Part shown: piece after piece, positions 11,489 to 21,646 of the stretch
Layout: each line of letters starts with the position of its first letter
Numbering within the stretch: the stretch's first letter is position 1
Source of the DNA: Isoetes taiwanensis
Lineage: Eukaryota > Streptophyta > Lycopodiopsida > Isoetales > Isoetaceae
Direction: 5' to 3'
NCBI GenBank assembly: GCA_021234155.1
Contig: JAJEKV010000106.1
Coordinates: forward strand, 1,441,002-1,505,001
DNA: 64,000 nucleotides
The notes under the pieces: generated by a model
The model's input: the letters and a program-made list of their open reading frames with translations, nothing else
The model's database searches: none
Told to the model about the DNA's origin: nothing
Made by a program: the position numbers and the translations under genes

Positions 11489-14345
11489 GAATAGAATAGA
11501 ATAGAATAGAATTGTTTATTATTTCATCTGTGAGACCATCAGGTCTAGAAGACGTCTACAATTGCACAAAGCTTAGACAAAATCATTCGCGTGATGTGCT
11601 TCAATAGCAACACCCGCCTCTACTCTCTTATCTGAATTGAATAATTTTAGTAAGTGTTTATATGACGGAATCAATAGTTCTCTTGCGATATAGACTTCTT
11701 TTAGGTAACAACCGCTCGTGTTGGGTGGCATGGCAAAGAAATCTTGCAGAGAGTTACACTTAATACCATACTTGAGTCTGAGCGGCACATATTTTGAGCA
11801 GTGCAACACTAAGTGGGCTTCATCCTCAATTTCTTCTTCCATACATACCTTGCAAGTACGCCTGTGCCTAGGAACATTCCCCCATCTTCCTACTTCAACT
11901 CCAAGGTGGTGAGAGCTTAGCCTCAACCTACAAAGTGTATGTCTCATAAATAAGGACGATGTTTCACCCAGGTGTGGTGCTTCTTCTAGATTGGGATTTA
12001 TTGTTTCTCTATAGAACAACATCTTTGTCCCATCGTCGGACCACAATTTGCGTTGCACTATTACTTGAATCCAGCTACGTAATTTTGACTTATCTGCTGG
12101 TAAATCATTCAAGGATGTCCCCCATTTTTTCAACCACTTATCAATATTTGCGTACCATCCTTTCAAACTACTTTGTATCATAGCTCGACGAGGAAGACTA
12201 TCTTCACTCATAGCTTGTACCCTTAGCAAGTAGTTTAATGCCTTACACAATGCTTCTGCTTCTAGAGGGATTAACCCTGCTTCAACAAGCATCATAGCAT
12301 ATGGGGTTTGTAGCTTTACCCCTAACTCTGTCATGAGAAACTTTTTCTGTATTTTTTCTACCCGTTTCCAAGTATCCAAGGAAAGGCCTGGCCCCCATAC
12401 CTCACAACCATAAAGAACAACCGATTGAACCAGTGCCTGATATAATTTTTTCTTCAACGTCCAGTCAAGAATGTTTGCTTTCTTACATTTACGTTGCATT
12501 GTGTATAATGCCCTTAATCCACTATCTGCCCTCTGCTCCGCGGCTTTGTTCCAGCTATAATTTTGATCAAGCAACAACCCCAGGTATTTGTATACATCAG
12601 TGATTTCCACCCGTTGTCCATTATAGTGAAAAGTATAGTCACGTGACCTCGTGCCAAAAATCAGGATTTTTGTCTTTCCCAAATTCACCTTCATTTCCAT
12701 AACAGAACAAAAAGAGCTCAATGCATCCAAATGTCTCTGCATATCTTGTGCATTTCTAGCAAAGATGACAATGTCATCGGCATATAGCAGCAAGGTGAGT
12801 GCATACCCCGCAATTGTTGTGCCTGCACCCCCATAATTCACCATCCAGGATTCTAATTGATCTATATAAATGCCGAACAAAGTGGGGGACAAAGGACATC
12901 CCTGTTTGACGCCCATATTACTAAGTATTTCCCCATCTGACTCCTGATTGAATGGAAATGAGAGTTGCACAAAGACCTTATCATACAACATTGCAACGGC
13001 ATTCCTGAGTTCCTGCGGGACTTTGATTTGTTCCATTCTAGCCCAAATGTTCTTTCGTGGCACCATGTCAAATGCCTTTGTAAGATCCACAAATAGAGCA
13101 AAGCATGGCTTTTTTGTTTTCTTTACTGCATCTACAACTGATCTGAATGTCACTAGATGGTCAACTGTAGACTTCTTAGGACGAAAACCAGCTTGCCCGT
13201 TTGCTCTCACACCAGCTTCTTCAGCCCAAGCACTGACCTTTTGTTCTAAAATTGTTGCATATAATTTAGAAAACAAGCTGCTTACCATAATCATTCTATA
13301 GTTATTGGGATCTGCCGCATCCCCTGACTTATGTAGCGGGATAACTCTGTTTCTTTGCCAAGATGATGGAAATCCAGACACTGAGACTTTATTCAATAAA
13401 TGCACAAGCATATCCAAGATACTAGAACCAGCCCATTTGACCATTTCTGCAACCAAACCAGAAGCATCTGCTGCTTTGCCATTTGAAAGTTTTCTCAAGC
13501 CAGCTAGTACATCCTCACAGGTGAACACAAAGGTGGTTCCCTGCCTCGTGGGCGCATCATGTATGCCTTCTATATGGTACAGCCTGCGGACTTGCTGAAT
13601 GAGGTCATTTACATTTAGCATGCACTGATTCTGTTTTTTGGAACTCAAACGAGCCCAAAATTTGCGCGGATTGGCAATCATTTCCTCAACCATTTCTTTT
13701 TGTTGTTCGACCAGAAAAGCTCTCTTCTTTCGTCTCACTAGTTTACGATATTCTTTTCTTGCTTTACGCCTAGCCTCCTTGGGTGTTTGCTCCAAATCTT
13801 TTCGCTTGCTTTTGCATTCCTCGTCAAACCACCCGTTACAGGGGAGCCCCTTTGCCCTTCTTTGCGAGTCAAAACATTTTTTAGCATTTTCCAGCAAGAC
13901 TGCGGTGAGAACATCAGTCAAACTATTAGCATCCTCTGGCCAATTGATACCTTGAACATGTTCTTCACACATGCTTTTATATATATCTGCTTTCTTTTTA
14001 TTCATGCGAATATACCTGTTATTATTTTTATGCTCCAATTTCTTTGAAGACTCCCTGATTTGGATTTGAATCACAATCGGGAAGTGATCTGACTCCGGCC
14101 TCATAGTGTCTACGTAAAAATCCATAATGCTGTCTAGCATGCTAGGTTCTGCTAGTACCATGTCTACAACACTTAGACCTTCCCCTTTGGCCCCTTTAGA
14201 AGTACATTGTGCAGAATTAGTGAATTTACCAATGCCATTGTAGACTAGCAAGCCCAAACCAGTACACATATTCAATAAATGTGCCCCTTGTGGTTGCACA
14301 TTCCATCCATAAAGGATCACCAATGCCACTGTAAACATGTGCTTG
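11489..14345 (-). mobile_element. LINE-A: 5'-truncated LINE inserted in Copia-1
   Basis: A minus-strand LINE that starts abruptly in the middle of its endonuclease (near 14,345). It ends at 11,489 in a (TTCTA)n tail of about five units. Just before the tail, in sense orientation, are GTAGACGTCT, AGACCTGATGGTCT (stem-loop) and AATAATAAA. Copia-1 pol reads up to the LINE on one side (INSFLLSNW) and resumes on the other (YQRSRADPN), so the insertion point is clear. Only about TGG is shared at the two edges, so a long target duplication is not evident. The ORF is uninterrupted, which points to a young insertion. Confidence 0.93.
11573..14338 (-). CDS. LINE-A ORF2: partial endonuclease, reverse transcriptase, zinc finger
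   Basis: A 921-codon open frame. Order: C-terminal half of the APE endonuclease (RPESDHFPIVI holds the SDH motif, about residue 80), a basic linker, then reverse transcriptase. RT landmarks are NGKAADASGLVAEM, NGQAGFRPKKSTVDHLV, FALFVDLTKAFD (first catalytic Asp), NMGVKQGCPLSPTLF, LLLYADDIVIFARN (YADD) and YKYLGLLLD. Near the end is a finger: CKVCMEEEIEDEAHLVLHC (C-x2-C...H-x4-C). The N-terminal endonuclease half with its catalytic Asn/Glu is absent because of 5' truncation, and no ORF1 is present. The copy cannot move by itself although the RT looks intact. The first M is only the first in frame; the first residues are out of the domain frame. Confidence 0.92.
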   Translation of the reverse strand: MFTVALVILYGWNVQPQGAHLLNMCTGLGLLVYNGIGKFTNSAQCTSKGAKGEGLSVVDMVLAEPSMLDSIMDFYVDTMRPESDHFPIVIQIQIRESSKKLEHKNNNRYIRMNKKKADIYKSMCEEHVQGINWPEDANSLTDVLTAVLLENAKKCFDSQRRAKGLPCNGWFDEECKSKRKDLEQTPKEARRKARKEYRKLVRRKKRAFLVEQQKEMVEEMIANPRKFWARLSSKKQNQCMLNVNDLIQQVRRLYHIEGIHDAPTRQGTTFVFTCEDVLAGLRKLSNGKAADASGLVAEMVKWAGSSILDMLVHLLNKVSVSGFPSSWQRNRVIPLHKSGDAADPNNYRMIMVSSLFSKLYATILEQKVSAWAEEAGVRANGQAGFRPKKSTVDHLVTFRSVVDAVKKTKKPCFALFVDLTKAFDMVPRKNIWARMEQIKVPQELRNAVAMLYDKVFVQLSFPFNQESDGEILSNMGVKQGCPLSPTLFGIYIDQLESWMVNYGGAGTTIAGYALTLLLYADDIVIFARNAQDMQRHLDALSSFCSVMEMKVNLGKTKILIFGTRSRDYTFHYNGQRVEITDVYKYLGLLLDQNYSWNKAAEQRADSGLRALYTMQRKCKKANILDWTLKKKLYQALVQSVVLYGCEVWGPGLSLDTWKRVEKIQKKFLMTELGVKLQTPYAMMLVEAGLIPLEAEALCKALNYLLRVQAMSEDSLPRRAMIQSSLKGWYANIDKWLKKWGTSLNDLPADKSKLRSWIQVIVQRKLWSDDGTKMLFYRETINPNLEEAPHLGETSSLFMRHTLCRLRLSSHHLGVEVGRWGNVPRHRRTCKVCMEEEIEDEAHLVLHCSKYVPLRLKYGIKCNSLQDFFAMPPNTSGCYLKEVYIARELLIPSYKHLLKLFNSDKRVEAGVAIEAHHANDFV

Positions 14346-15842
14346 CCAATTAGAAAGAAGAAAAGAATTAATCTTCAGATGCCAACAGCGAGGTGCCTGT
14401 TTTAATCCGTACAAACTCTTCTTAAGTTTACGAACAAAATCAGGATGAAGCTTGTCCTTAAATCCAGGTGGCTGCTGCATGTAGAGTTCTTGTAAATCCC
14501 CATTTAGGAATGCAGACTTGAAATCAAGCTGATAAAGAGGCCAACTTTTATGAGCTGCAAGAGCCAAGACTGCCCTTAATGTATCCAATCGAACCACTGG
14601 TGCAAACACTTCATTGAAATCAAACCCTTCTTGTTGAGTATAACCTTTGGCTACCAAACGTGCCTTGTGCTTTGAGAGTGTGCCATCTGAATGATATTTG
14701 GTGCGAAAAACCCACTTAGCACCAATAATATTCTGATTGAGAGGTTTAGGTACCAACTCCCATGTTTGTTGCTTTTGAAGCATGTTGATCTCATCATGCA
14801 TAACTTGTACCCAATGAGAATGTTTGGCTGCTTCTGTATAAGTTGTAGGATCATTGTGATGAAGAACTTGTGCCATTAAAGCATAGTTACAAGAATAATG
14901 AACTGGAGGAAGATTGGCAATCCTTTGAGATCTTCGAAGTGATTTATTTTCTGTGACAGTCATATCAGTTGAGGATGAAGAAGTATCAGAAATTGGAGAC
15001 TGATAATCAAGAGGTAGAAAGTCACTGTATGGATCAAGAGACTGAGGTACAGACGGTACAGGATCAGATGCCACTGATTGTGAAAAATCAGAAAGGGGAA
15101 TAACAATAGTAGAAGGAGCTTGTGTTGAGTCAGGAAGAATCCCTGATATATGATCATTAGGAGCTTGAGAAGTACTACCAATTTCAAACTGATTGCAAAT
15201 AGCCTTGTCATAATCGACCATATTAGGTTGATAGAACTCACTTGAGTAAACAGCATCTTCCACAAAAATGAGACTTCTTGATGAGAAAACACGCTTAGTA
15301 ACCGGATCATAACATCTCCAAGCTTTCATGTTGTCTTGATAGCCAATGAAAATAACTTTTATTGCTCGATCTGAGAGTTTGCCACTCTTTTGGAGAATTT
15401 CCCTTGGAACAGTAGCAAACGCCAAACACCCAAATACCTTGAAATGAGAAACATCTGGTTTGACACCATACAAAGCTTCAAAGGGAGTCTTGATACCCAA
15501 TGATTTTGTAGGAGCTCTGTTGGAAACATAGGCTGCAGTTAAAATAGCTTCTGCCCAAAACTGTGGAGGTAACTGTTTGTGCTTTAACATGCTTCGGGCT
15601 AAATCCATGAGTGTTCTATTCTTACGTTCTGCAACACCATTCTGAGGATGAGCATAAGGAACAATAAGTTCCCTACGAATACCTTTGGATTTGAGATAAT
15701 CATCAAATTCTTGAGAAAGATACTCTCGTGCATTATCTGTCCTTAGCTTCTTAATAGTTGTGGAAAATTCATTCTCCACCAGATGACTGAAAGTTAAGAA
15801 TTGAGAGAAAGCTTGAGACTTAAACTTATAGGATACACCCAT
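14346..15842 (-). pseudogene. Copia-1 pol: integrase core and reverse transcriptase N-half
   Basis: A minus-strand frame of about 500 codons that runs into the nested LINE. Integrase: LRTDNAREYLSQEF (second catalytic Asp) and HPQNGVAERKNRTLMDLARS (catalytic Glu region), then APTKSLGIKTPFEALYG and HFKVFGCLAFA, the copia-specific C-terminal part. A serine- and proline-rich linker follows. Reverse transcriptase begins with GAKWVFRTKYHSDGTLSKHK, then ARLVAKGYTQQEGFDFNEVF, then LYQLDFKSAFLNGDL (catalytic Asp). It enters the frame by a shift near 15,800-15,840 from the preceding frame. The last 30 or so codons of the open frame are LINE sequence. Confidence 0.93.
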
Positions 15843-16342
15843 GTGTACCTACTAAAGTCATCAACAAAGACCATAAAATACCTGTTTCCACCATATGATT
15901 CAGTAGGAAGATAACACATATCTGAATGTATAAGTTCCAAAGGTGTTTGAGCACGAAATTCTGCTTGAGAAGAATAAGGAGCTTGGACTTGCTTGCCAAG
16001 TTTGCAAGCATGACAATCAAGAACTTGAGCTTTAAGTATAGGTAAGCCTTTAACCATTTGATGTTTAGATGCTGTTACCAAAGCAGAATGAGCAACATGT
16101 CCATACCGTGCATGCCAAAGTGAATCTTGAGATTGAGGAACTGCTGCAGAGAGTGAAGACTGGGTATGTATCATATCAGCTACTTTAGATGAAGAGGAAG
16201 ACCCTTTATGAAGAACGTATAACCCTTCATTATTGAGATAACCTTTGGCAATAGGCCCAAGGTTTTGAAGATCTACAAAATCCAGTGGATTTTTGTGCAA
16301 AATGTGAACGAATCCTCCTGTGAATAAGACTGAATAGCCCAT
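15794..16342 (-). pseudogene. Copia-1 pol: GAG-pre-integrase and integrase N-part
   Basis: 182 codons on the minus strand. They hold the copia GAG-pre-integrase zinc domain (WHARYGHVAHSALVTASKH ... CHACKLGKQ, an H-H-C-C pattern) and the start of the integrase core (LELIHSDMCYLP with the first catalytic Asp, then YFMVFVDDFSRYTWVYP). It follows the gag frame directly: SEFDR, a TAG stop, then MGYSVLF. The related Copia-3 reads SEFDRRMRYSVLF through the same point, so the stop is probably a mutation rather than a programmed signal. A frameshift near 15,800 joins it to the rest of pol. Confidence 0.9.
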
Positions 16343-17503
16343 CTACCTATCAAATTCACTTATACTTAAAAGATTCACCAACAATCCAGGAACTAGGATG
16401 ACATCCTCAAGTTTGAGAGTAAGGCAATTTTCAGTTGGAAAATTAACACTGCCTTTTCCTTTGGACTTTGCCAAATTACCATCAGCCATTCTAACTATGG
16501 TAGTATCATGAGGTGTTAAGGTATCAAACATTTGAGACTTGCCTGCAAAATGTTTTGTAGCAGCAGATTCAAGTAACCAAATATATTCATCAAAATGCTC
16601 AGCTGCAACATTTAGAAAACCAAGCTCAAAATCCCCAACAGAAATATGAGATACATTTGCACTTGTGTCTTGCTTAGGAGAAATTGCCACAGGATCTGAC
16701 TTGGCAGCACGATCCTTTGAATATTGAGCAAAGTCCCTCTGTAATTTCCTACAATCACGTTTGATGTGTCCTTTCTTTCCACAAAACCAACAAGCATAAG
16801 GTTCCCGAGATGATATAACAGAATCAGAGGAGGATTTAGACACTAATTCTGTGGAAGAATTAATGGAAGAAAGAGGAGAAGCAGTATTAGAAGAAGACTT
16901 AGCTGAATAATGTGCATGCTCATAATGTTCTCTTCTTTTCCTACTCGATTCTGCATCCAGCAATTTTTGTTGAAGTTGAGTAAAGGTAATCTTGATCTTG
17001 ACTTTCATTTGATAATGATCAATAATATGCTGATACTCTTTAGATAATCCTTTCAAAACATACATAATGAAAGTAATCTCGGTCATGCTCCCTCCTGCTC
17101 CAAAAAACTTCTCTCTCAAGGCTTTGAATTGTTGCAAGTAATCTGTCATATTCTTGCACTCTTCCAGTCTAAGATTGTCTAGCTTACTCTTACTCTGGAA
17201 CATAATTCTCTGTCCTTCTCCTTGTTGTACACAAGTGTTTTGAAGAAATACAAAAGCTTCTTTAAAAGTTTTGAATCCTCTAATATCCCTCTGGAAATCC
17301 GTACAGATACAAGTCTTGAGATGATTTAAAGCATACATATCTTTCTTTTGATCTTCTGCATTGAGAGGATTCCATGTGGAAAGAAAGACATCTCCCAAAT
17401 CTCTCAGATTCAGATTTGTCTCGAAAGCATCCCTCCAAGTAAAATAATTCTCTGCATCCAATACTGGATGAGTGAAATATTTCCAGGGATCAGCATGAGA
17501 AGC
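16343..17503 (-). CDS. Copia-1 gag and protease
   Basis: An open frame ending at the stop before pol. I place the start at the in-frame MASHADPWKYF rather than the upstream M, because Copia-2 starts in the same way (MATMHSWKFI). Order: plant copia gag (FTWRDAFETNL, then LYGAGGS-like FFGAGGSMTEITFIMY, then QLQQKLLDAESSRKR), a serine-rich stretch, then a zinc knuckle CWFCGKKGHIKRDC (C-x2-C-x4-H-x4-C). Protease follows, with WLLESAATKHF where the family has WLLDSGATKHF: the catalytic Asp is Glu and the Gly is Ala, so the protease is probably dead. Copia-2 keeps DSGA at this place. Confidence 0.92.
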   Translation of the reverse strand, partial: ASHADPWKYFTHPVLDAENYFTWRDAFETNLNLRDLGDVFLSTWNPLNAEDQKKDMYALNHLKTCICTDFQRDIRGFKTFKEAFVFLQNTCVQQGEGQRIMFQSKSKLDNLRLEECKNMTDYLQQFKALREKFFGAGGSMTEITFIMYVLKGLSKEYQHIIDHYQMKVKIKITFTQLQQKLLDAESSRKRREHYEHAHYSAKSSSNTASPLSSINSSTELVSKSSSDSVISSREPYACWFCGKKGHIKRDCRKLQRDFAQYSKDRAAKSDPVAISPKQDTSANVSHISVGDFELGFLNVAAEHFDEYIWLLESAATKHFAGKSQMFDTLTPHDTTIVRMADGNLAKSKGKGSVNFPTENCLTLKLEDVILVPGLLVNLLSISEFDR

Positions 17504-17912
17504 CATGTGACTGTTAAAAGCTGTAATGTAGATCACAAAGATCGAGAAAAACTTATAGAACAGACCAATCTTCCAAAGTATCAGAAGTGATAAAAAGATA
17601 CACTAGAATTGATAGGATTTCAACTATACTGCTAAAAACCGGCCTCAGCGGCGAGAAAATTGCAGAGAAAGATCAATTTCCGACCAAGAGCTTCACGATT
17701 CTGAGGCAGAACCACCTCTAATCCAAAAGATTGCAAAAACCACAAGAATACCACCCTGATTCACCCGATCTTGATAAGAGTAGACTCTTTGAAAAGCCTG
17801 CTCAAATCCGCTCCAGTTGACAGACTAAATTTGGAAAAGATTCCAAATCAAGAACAAATTTGACGTCAAATTCGACGTTCCACAATTGTATTGCCTCCCT
17901 TTTTTCAAATCT

Positions 17913-17925
17913 GGCTCTGATACCA
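17913..17925 (-). other. Copia-1 primer-binding site (tRNA-iMet type)
   Basis: In element sense TGGTATCAGAGCC, complementary to the 3' end of plant initiator tRNA-Met. Unusually it sits 37 bp inside the LTR edge. Right beside the LTR is TGGTTTCAGGGG, a poor copy of the same site. Spacing suggests a rearranged or duplicated leader. Confidence 0.85.
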
Positions 17926-17962
17926 CATCCAGCACTTTAAAATTAAATTCCCCCTGAAACCA

Positions 17963-18208
17963 TGAAAGACTTAAGGATTTTCAATGTATTGAAAATAGAG
18001 AGAAGATACAAATGACACACTTCACTTCGACTCAAAACTGTATAACTAACTACTAGCGTGACTATGGCTTATAAAGGTCTGCCATGTCAGCAACAAGCAT
18101 GCTCCATGCCACATCAGCAAGCATGACTATGGCTCATAATGATATGCCATGTCAGCAACAAGCATGCGTGCCTAGTCATCATGACACGTAGAATACAATA
18201 TTCTAGCA
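17963..18208 (-). repeat. Copia-1 5' LTR
   Basis: 246 bp, about 98% identical to the LTR at 10,118-10,364, with the same 65-bp internal duplication and the same TATA-like CTTTATAAGCC in sense orientation. Flanked by TTCTC. This copy would drive transcription of the element towards lower coordinates. Confidence 0.95.
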
Positions 18209-18960
18209 TTCTCCATTTGTCTTTTTATTGGTTGCCCATCCTAAGTCTTGCTATTGTATCTTCTTGGTGCCTACTTATATCTTTGTCTGTATCGAGGTCG
18301 TATAAAGGTCCTATATCTTTGTCTGTATAGAGGTCGTATAAAGGTCCTAACCAATCTCATGTCCTCGGGTGAAGACCTTTGGTATCATCAATTCCACTTT
18401 AGGGAATGTGTTCTTCCTAATCTAGTTGTCCATTCCTTTAGTGTCCATATTTCCTTCCATATCCCTACTTTGAATTTTTTGTTGAGCTTCAGTCTTGAGC
18501 TCCTAGTCCATTGTGCTATGCCATGGATCCATCCTTATGCCCTGGATCCATCCTTATCCCATGGGCAGGTGTTGTTTGGCTGGTTCCCTGATGACAATAG
18601 AGTTGGTGTTTGGCTGATTCCATGACAGCTATTGCCTATTGAGTTTTCCCCTGTTTCATACACCATGGGTGAGGTGCCTCATATGTCATGGTTTTGGTCG
18701 GTGTATTTACTCTATTCACTCTGACCTCTATTTCCTCTATTGCCTTGGTTTTGATCGGTGTGACCGTCTGCTGTCTGCTGCTGTACTTTCCTGTTTTGTC
18801 CATTTGTTTCTTGCTAGTCCTGATCCCATACTTCCGTGCCATATAGTTGGATAGATACTACCAGTGTATTGAACATGTATGCTTTTACTTCCCAAGAAGA
18901 TTTGATCATGTTTGTTGCAGAAGTTCTGAATGATGTAATCGTTTCCTATTGCTGCCTGGA
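18209..18960 (-). pseudogene. LINE-F 5' part: RT C-terminal region
   Basis: The minus strand holds FNTLVVSIQLYGTEVWDQ in broken frames. The L-x-x-S-V-x-L-Y-G-x-E-V-W block follows the RT palm in this LINE family (compare LVQSVVLYGCEVW in LINE-A). It continues across the Copia-1 insertion into the finger at 9.9-10.1 kb. It contains a 36-bp tandem duplication, 18,276-18,311 and 18,312-18,347, with one mismatch. Its upstream side meets the truncated end of Copia-2 near 18,965. Confidence 0.6.
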
Positions 18961-19127
18961 ACCCTTGGAACATACTGGAGGAGTAACAGTAGTATTAGGA
19001 TCAATTCCAGCAGAGAGGAGCAGCAACACGAACATCGAACAAATCTTGAAGACTTTTGTCATACTCAACACTAGGTGGTTCATAAAAAACAGAGGAATAA
19101 ACTGCCCCTTCTATAAATTGCACACTT

Positions 19128-20111
19128 CTAGAAGGAAAAAACCCTGTTTGTAACCGGATCATAGCATCTCCATGCCTTCACATTATCGGGATACATAATG
19201 AAAATCACTTTGACTGCTCGATCAGACAGCTTACCTTGTTTTTGCAAAATTTCTCGAGGCAAAGTCGCATAGGCAAGACACCCAAAAGTTCTGAAATGAG
19301 AGACATCCGATCGAACTCCATAGATAGCTTCAAAGGGAGTCTTGAGATTCAAAGATTTGGTAGGTGCCCTATTAGACACATAGACTGCTGTTTTGATTGC
19401 CTCTGCCCAAAAACTAGGTGGCAACTGTTTGTGCTTAATCATACTCTGTGCAAGATCCATAAGAGTACGATTTTTACGTTCTGCCACACCATTCTGTGGA
19501 TGAGCATAAGTGGATGAGCATAATTTGATAGGTACAGCAAATTCCTTTTCAACTTGGGCACTGAAAAGTTGAAACTTAGAAAATGCCTCTGACCTAAGTT
19601 TCAAGGTATATACCCAGGTAAACCTACTGAAATCATCAATGAGCACTAAGAAGTACCTGCTGCCTGCTAATGCTAATGATGCAACGGGCATATAACATAT
19701 GTCCGAATAAAGAAGCTCCAAAGGTTTGGTAGCCCTATGTTCTGATTGCAAAGGATAAGAAGCTTGAACTTGCTTACCAAGTCTGCAAGCAGGACAATCA
19801 AATCCAGAAAGTTTAAATGATGGCAGTCCTTCGACCATATTTAACTTGGAGGCTAAACTCAAAGTGGAAGCTGCAACATGTCCATACCTATCATGCCACA
19901 ATGATTCAACGGTCTTTGGAACTGCTGCCAGCAAGGAAGATTCTTTTTGAGAAGATGGAGAAGAATTGGAGTTAGTAATAAGAATATAAAGACCATCCTT
20001 ATTGAGCCGCCCCCGTGCAACCGGATTTAATTTCTGCAGATCTACATAGTGAAGAGGATTCTTTTGTATAATATGAACTTGACCATCTAAAAACAAGACT
20101 GAGTATCCCAT
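19128..20111 (-). pseudogene. Copia-2 integrase, with internal deletion
   Basis: A 327-codon minus-strand frame: GAG-pre-integrase zinc domain (LWHDRYGHVAASTLSLASKL ... CPACRLGKQ), first integrase Asp (LLYSDICYMP), then YFLVLIDDFSRFTWVYTLK. It then jumps from KEFAVPIKL to TYAHPQNGVAERKNRT. Copia-3 has about 30 extra residues here, including RTDNAGEF with the second catalytic Asp. At the break the DNA carries a short direct repeat, GGATGAGCATAA, at about 19,499 and 19,513. So the deletion removes a catalytic residue and integrase must be dead, yet the frame stays open. Confidence 0.9.
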
Positions 20112-20463
20112 CTTCTATCAAATTCAGAAACACTTAAGAGGTTAACAAGTAGGCCAGGCACCAAAATATTCAATGTTAGGCACTGATCTGTTTCCAAAGT
20201 GAGAGTGCCTTTAGCTAGAGATTTTGCAAGATTACCATCTGCCATTTAACCACTGGATTCTCATGAGGTGTAAGATTCTTTAAAATATGTGACTTTCCTG
20301 CCAAATGCTTAGTAGCACCAGAATCAAGCAACCATTCGTCTTCAGGTAAATGATGTGCAGCAATATTGAGAAACTCAGCTTCAATATCTTCAATGGAAAA
20401 ATGAGATATTTGTGCAGATAGTTCTTGTTTAGAAGCTGAAATAACTGATTGTGGAGCTAACGG

Positions 20464-21418
20464 CTATTGTATTGGCTGAACCACCTGCTGTTGTATTGGC
20501 TGAACGACGTGCTGCTCAGAATGTGGCTGACGAACAGGGTGGGAATGTGGCTGACTAACCTGCTGTGATACTTGTGAAGGAGATGATTGTGCTTGACCTT
20601 TCAGATATTGAACAACATCTTTATGAAATTGTCTGCAATCTCTTCTTATATGTCCTTTCTTGCCACAATGCAAGCAAAGAAAGGGCTGAGACATTGAAGA
20701 GGAAAACTTGTGAAGAAACATGATTGGAAGAAGAAGATAGGGTTGAAGAAGGATTAGAAGGTGGATTGAACTTAGCTGGACTAGAAGATGAGTGGACCTT
20801 TGAATAATTGAGTGCTTGAACTTGGTCATGTCTCTTATTCTCAATTTCTGCATCATAAAGTTGGTGTTGCAACTGATTAAAAGAGATTTTAATCTTGGCC
20901 TTTAGTTTGTAGTGATCAGAGATATGTTTATATTCTCTTGACAACCCTTGTAAGGCATACATAATAAGAGTGGTGTCATCAATCGTACCTCCAGCACCAT
21001 AGAGCTTCTCCTTCAAGATTTTGAATTGCTCAATGTAATCTTTCATATTAGCACAGTCTTGTAGCTTTAGATTATTCATCTTTCCTTTTATGGCTAATTG
21101 TTGGCCAGCTCCTGCCTGCACACAAGCTTGTTTCAAGAATAACAAAGCTTCTTGAAAAGTTTTCAGATCTCTGATATCCCTTTTATACTCAGTGGATACG
21201 GTTGCTTTGAGAATATTAAGTGCAAGAAGATCTTTCTTAAGCTCTGCTGGAGTAGCAGGTGCCCAAATTGAATCTAATACCTCTGTAAGATCATTAAGAT
21301 GGAGATTGATATCCAAATTATCCTTCCAGGAATAAAATTTTTCACCATCAAGCAAAGAACCTGGTATAAACTTCCAAGAATGCATGGTAGCCATTGCAGA
21401 GATTACTCCCAAATCACA
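20464..21418 (-). pseudogene. Copia-2 gag with zinc knuckle
   Basis: The minus-strand gag begins MATMHSWKFIPGSLL (about 21,394) and runs as plant copia gag: FYSWKDNLDINLHL, LYGAGGTIDDTTLIMYALQG, QLQHQLYDAEIENKR. A shift near 20,720 moves into another frame, which carries the knuckle CLHCGKKGHIRRDC and then a Gln/Pro/His-rich repeat (HSHPVRQPHS, VVQPIQQQVVQPIQ). A stop follows. The protease motif WLLDSGATKHL lies just beyond, near 20,320, in another frame, so at least two lesions separate gag from protease. Confidence 0.88.
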
Positions 21419-21634
21419 AGAAAGGTTTAAACACTTTCTAATCACTCTGACCTAATTGCTGCCTAAATCACAAGAATAGACATACAATTTTCTCCTTCAA
21501 GATTTCTCCATCGAATCTTGGCTTCCTCTTCTTCAAGCTTGGCTTCCTCTTCTTCAAGATTTCTGCTACGAAACTTGGCTTCCTGTAAATCCGATCCAAA
21601 TCCGGCTCCTATACGATCCTTTCAGCCAAAACCG

Positions 21635-21646
21635 ACTCTGATACCA
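21635..21646 (-). other. Copia-2 primer-binding site
   Basis: In element sense TGGTATCAGAGT directly abuts the LTR, matching initiator tRNA-Met with the last base changed. This is the normal copia spacing, unlike Copia-1. Confidence 0.88.

Larger units (their letters stand above)
10118..18208 (-). mobile_element. Copia-1: complete Ty1/copia retrotransposon with nested LINE
   Basis: A full copia element on the minus strand. Its two LTRs (10,118-10,364 and 17,963-18,208) both begin TGAAAGAC in plus orientation and end in CA. It is flanked by the exact 5-bp target duplication TTCTC (10,113-10,117 and 18,209-18,213). From the 5' LTR inward it holds the primer site, gag, protease, integrase, reverse transcriptase and RNase H, in copia order (integrase before RT). 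The LTRs differ by about four substitutions and one indel in 247 bp, so insertion was fairly recent. Its coding part has a stop codon at the gag-pol junction, a frameshift within integrase, and a 2.86-kb LINE inserted in RT, so it cannot be active on its own. Confidence 0.95.

Noticed and set aside
12948-13955. Plus-strand frames opposite LINE-A
   Set aside because: Shadows of the 921-codon minus-strand ORF.
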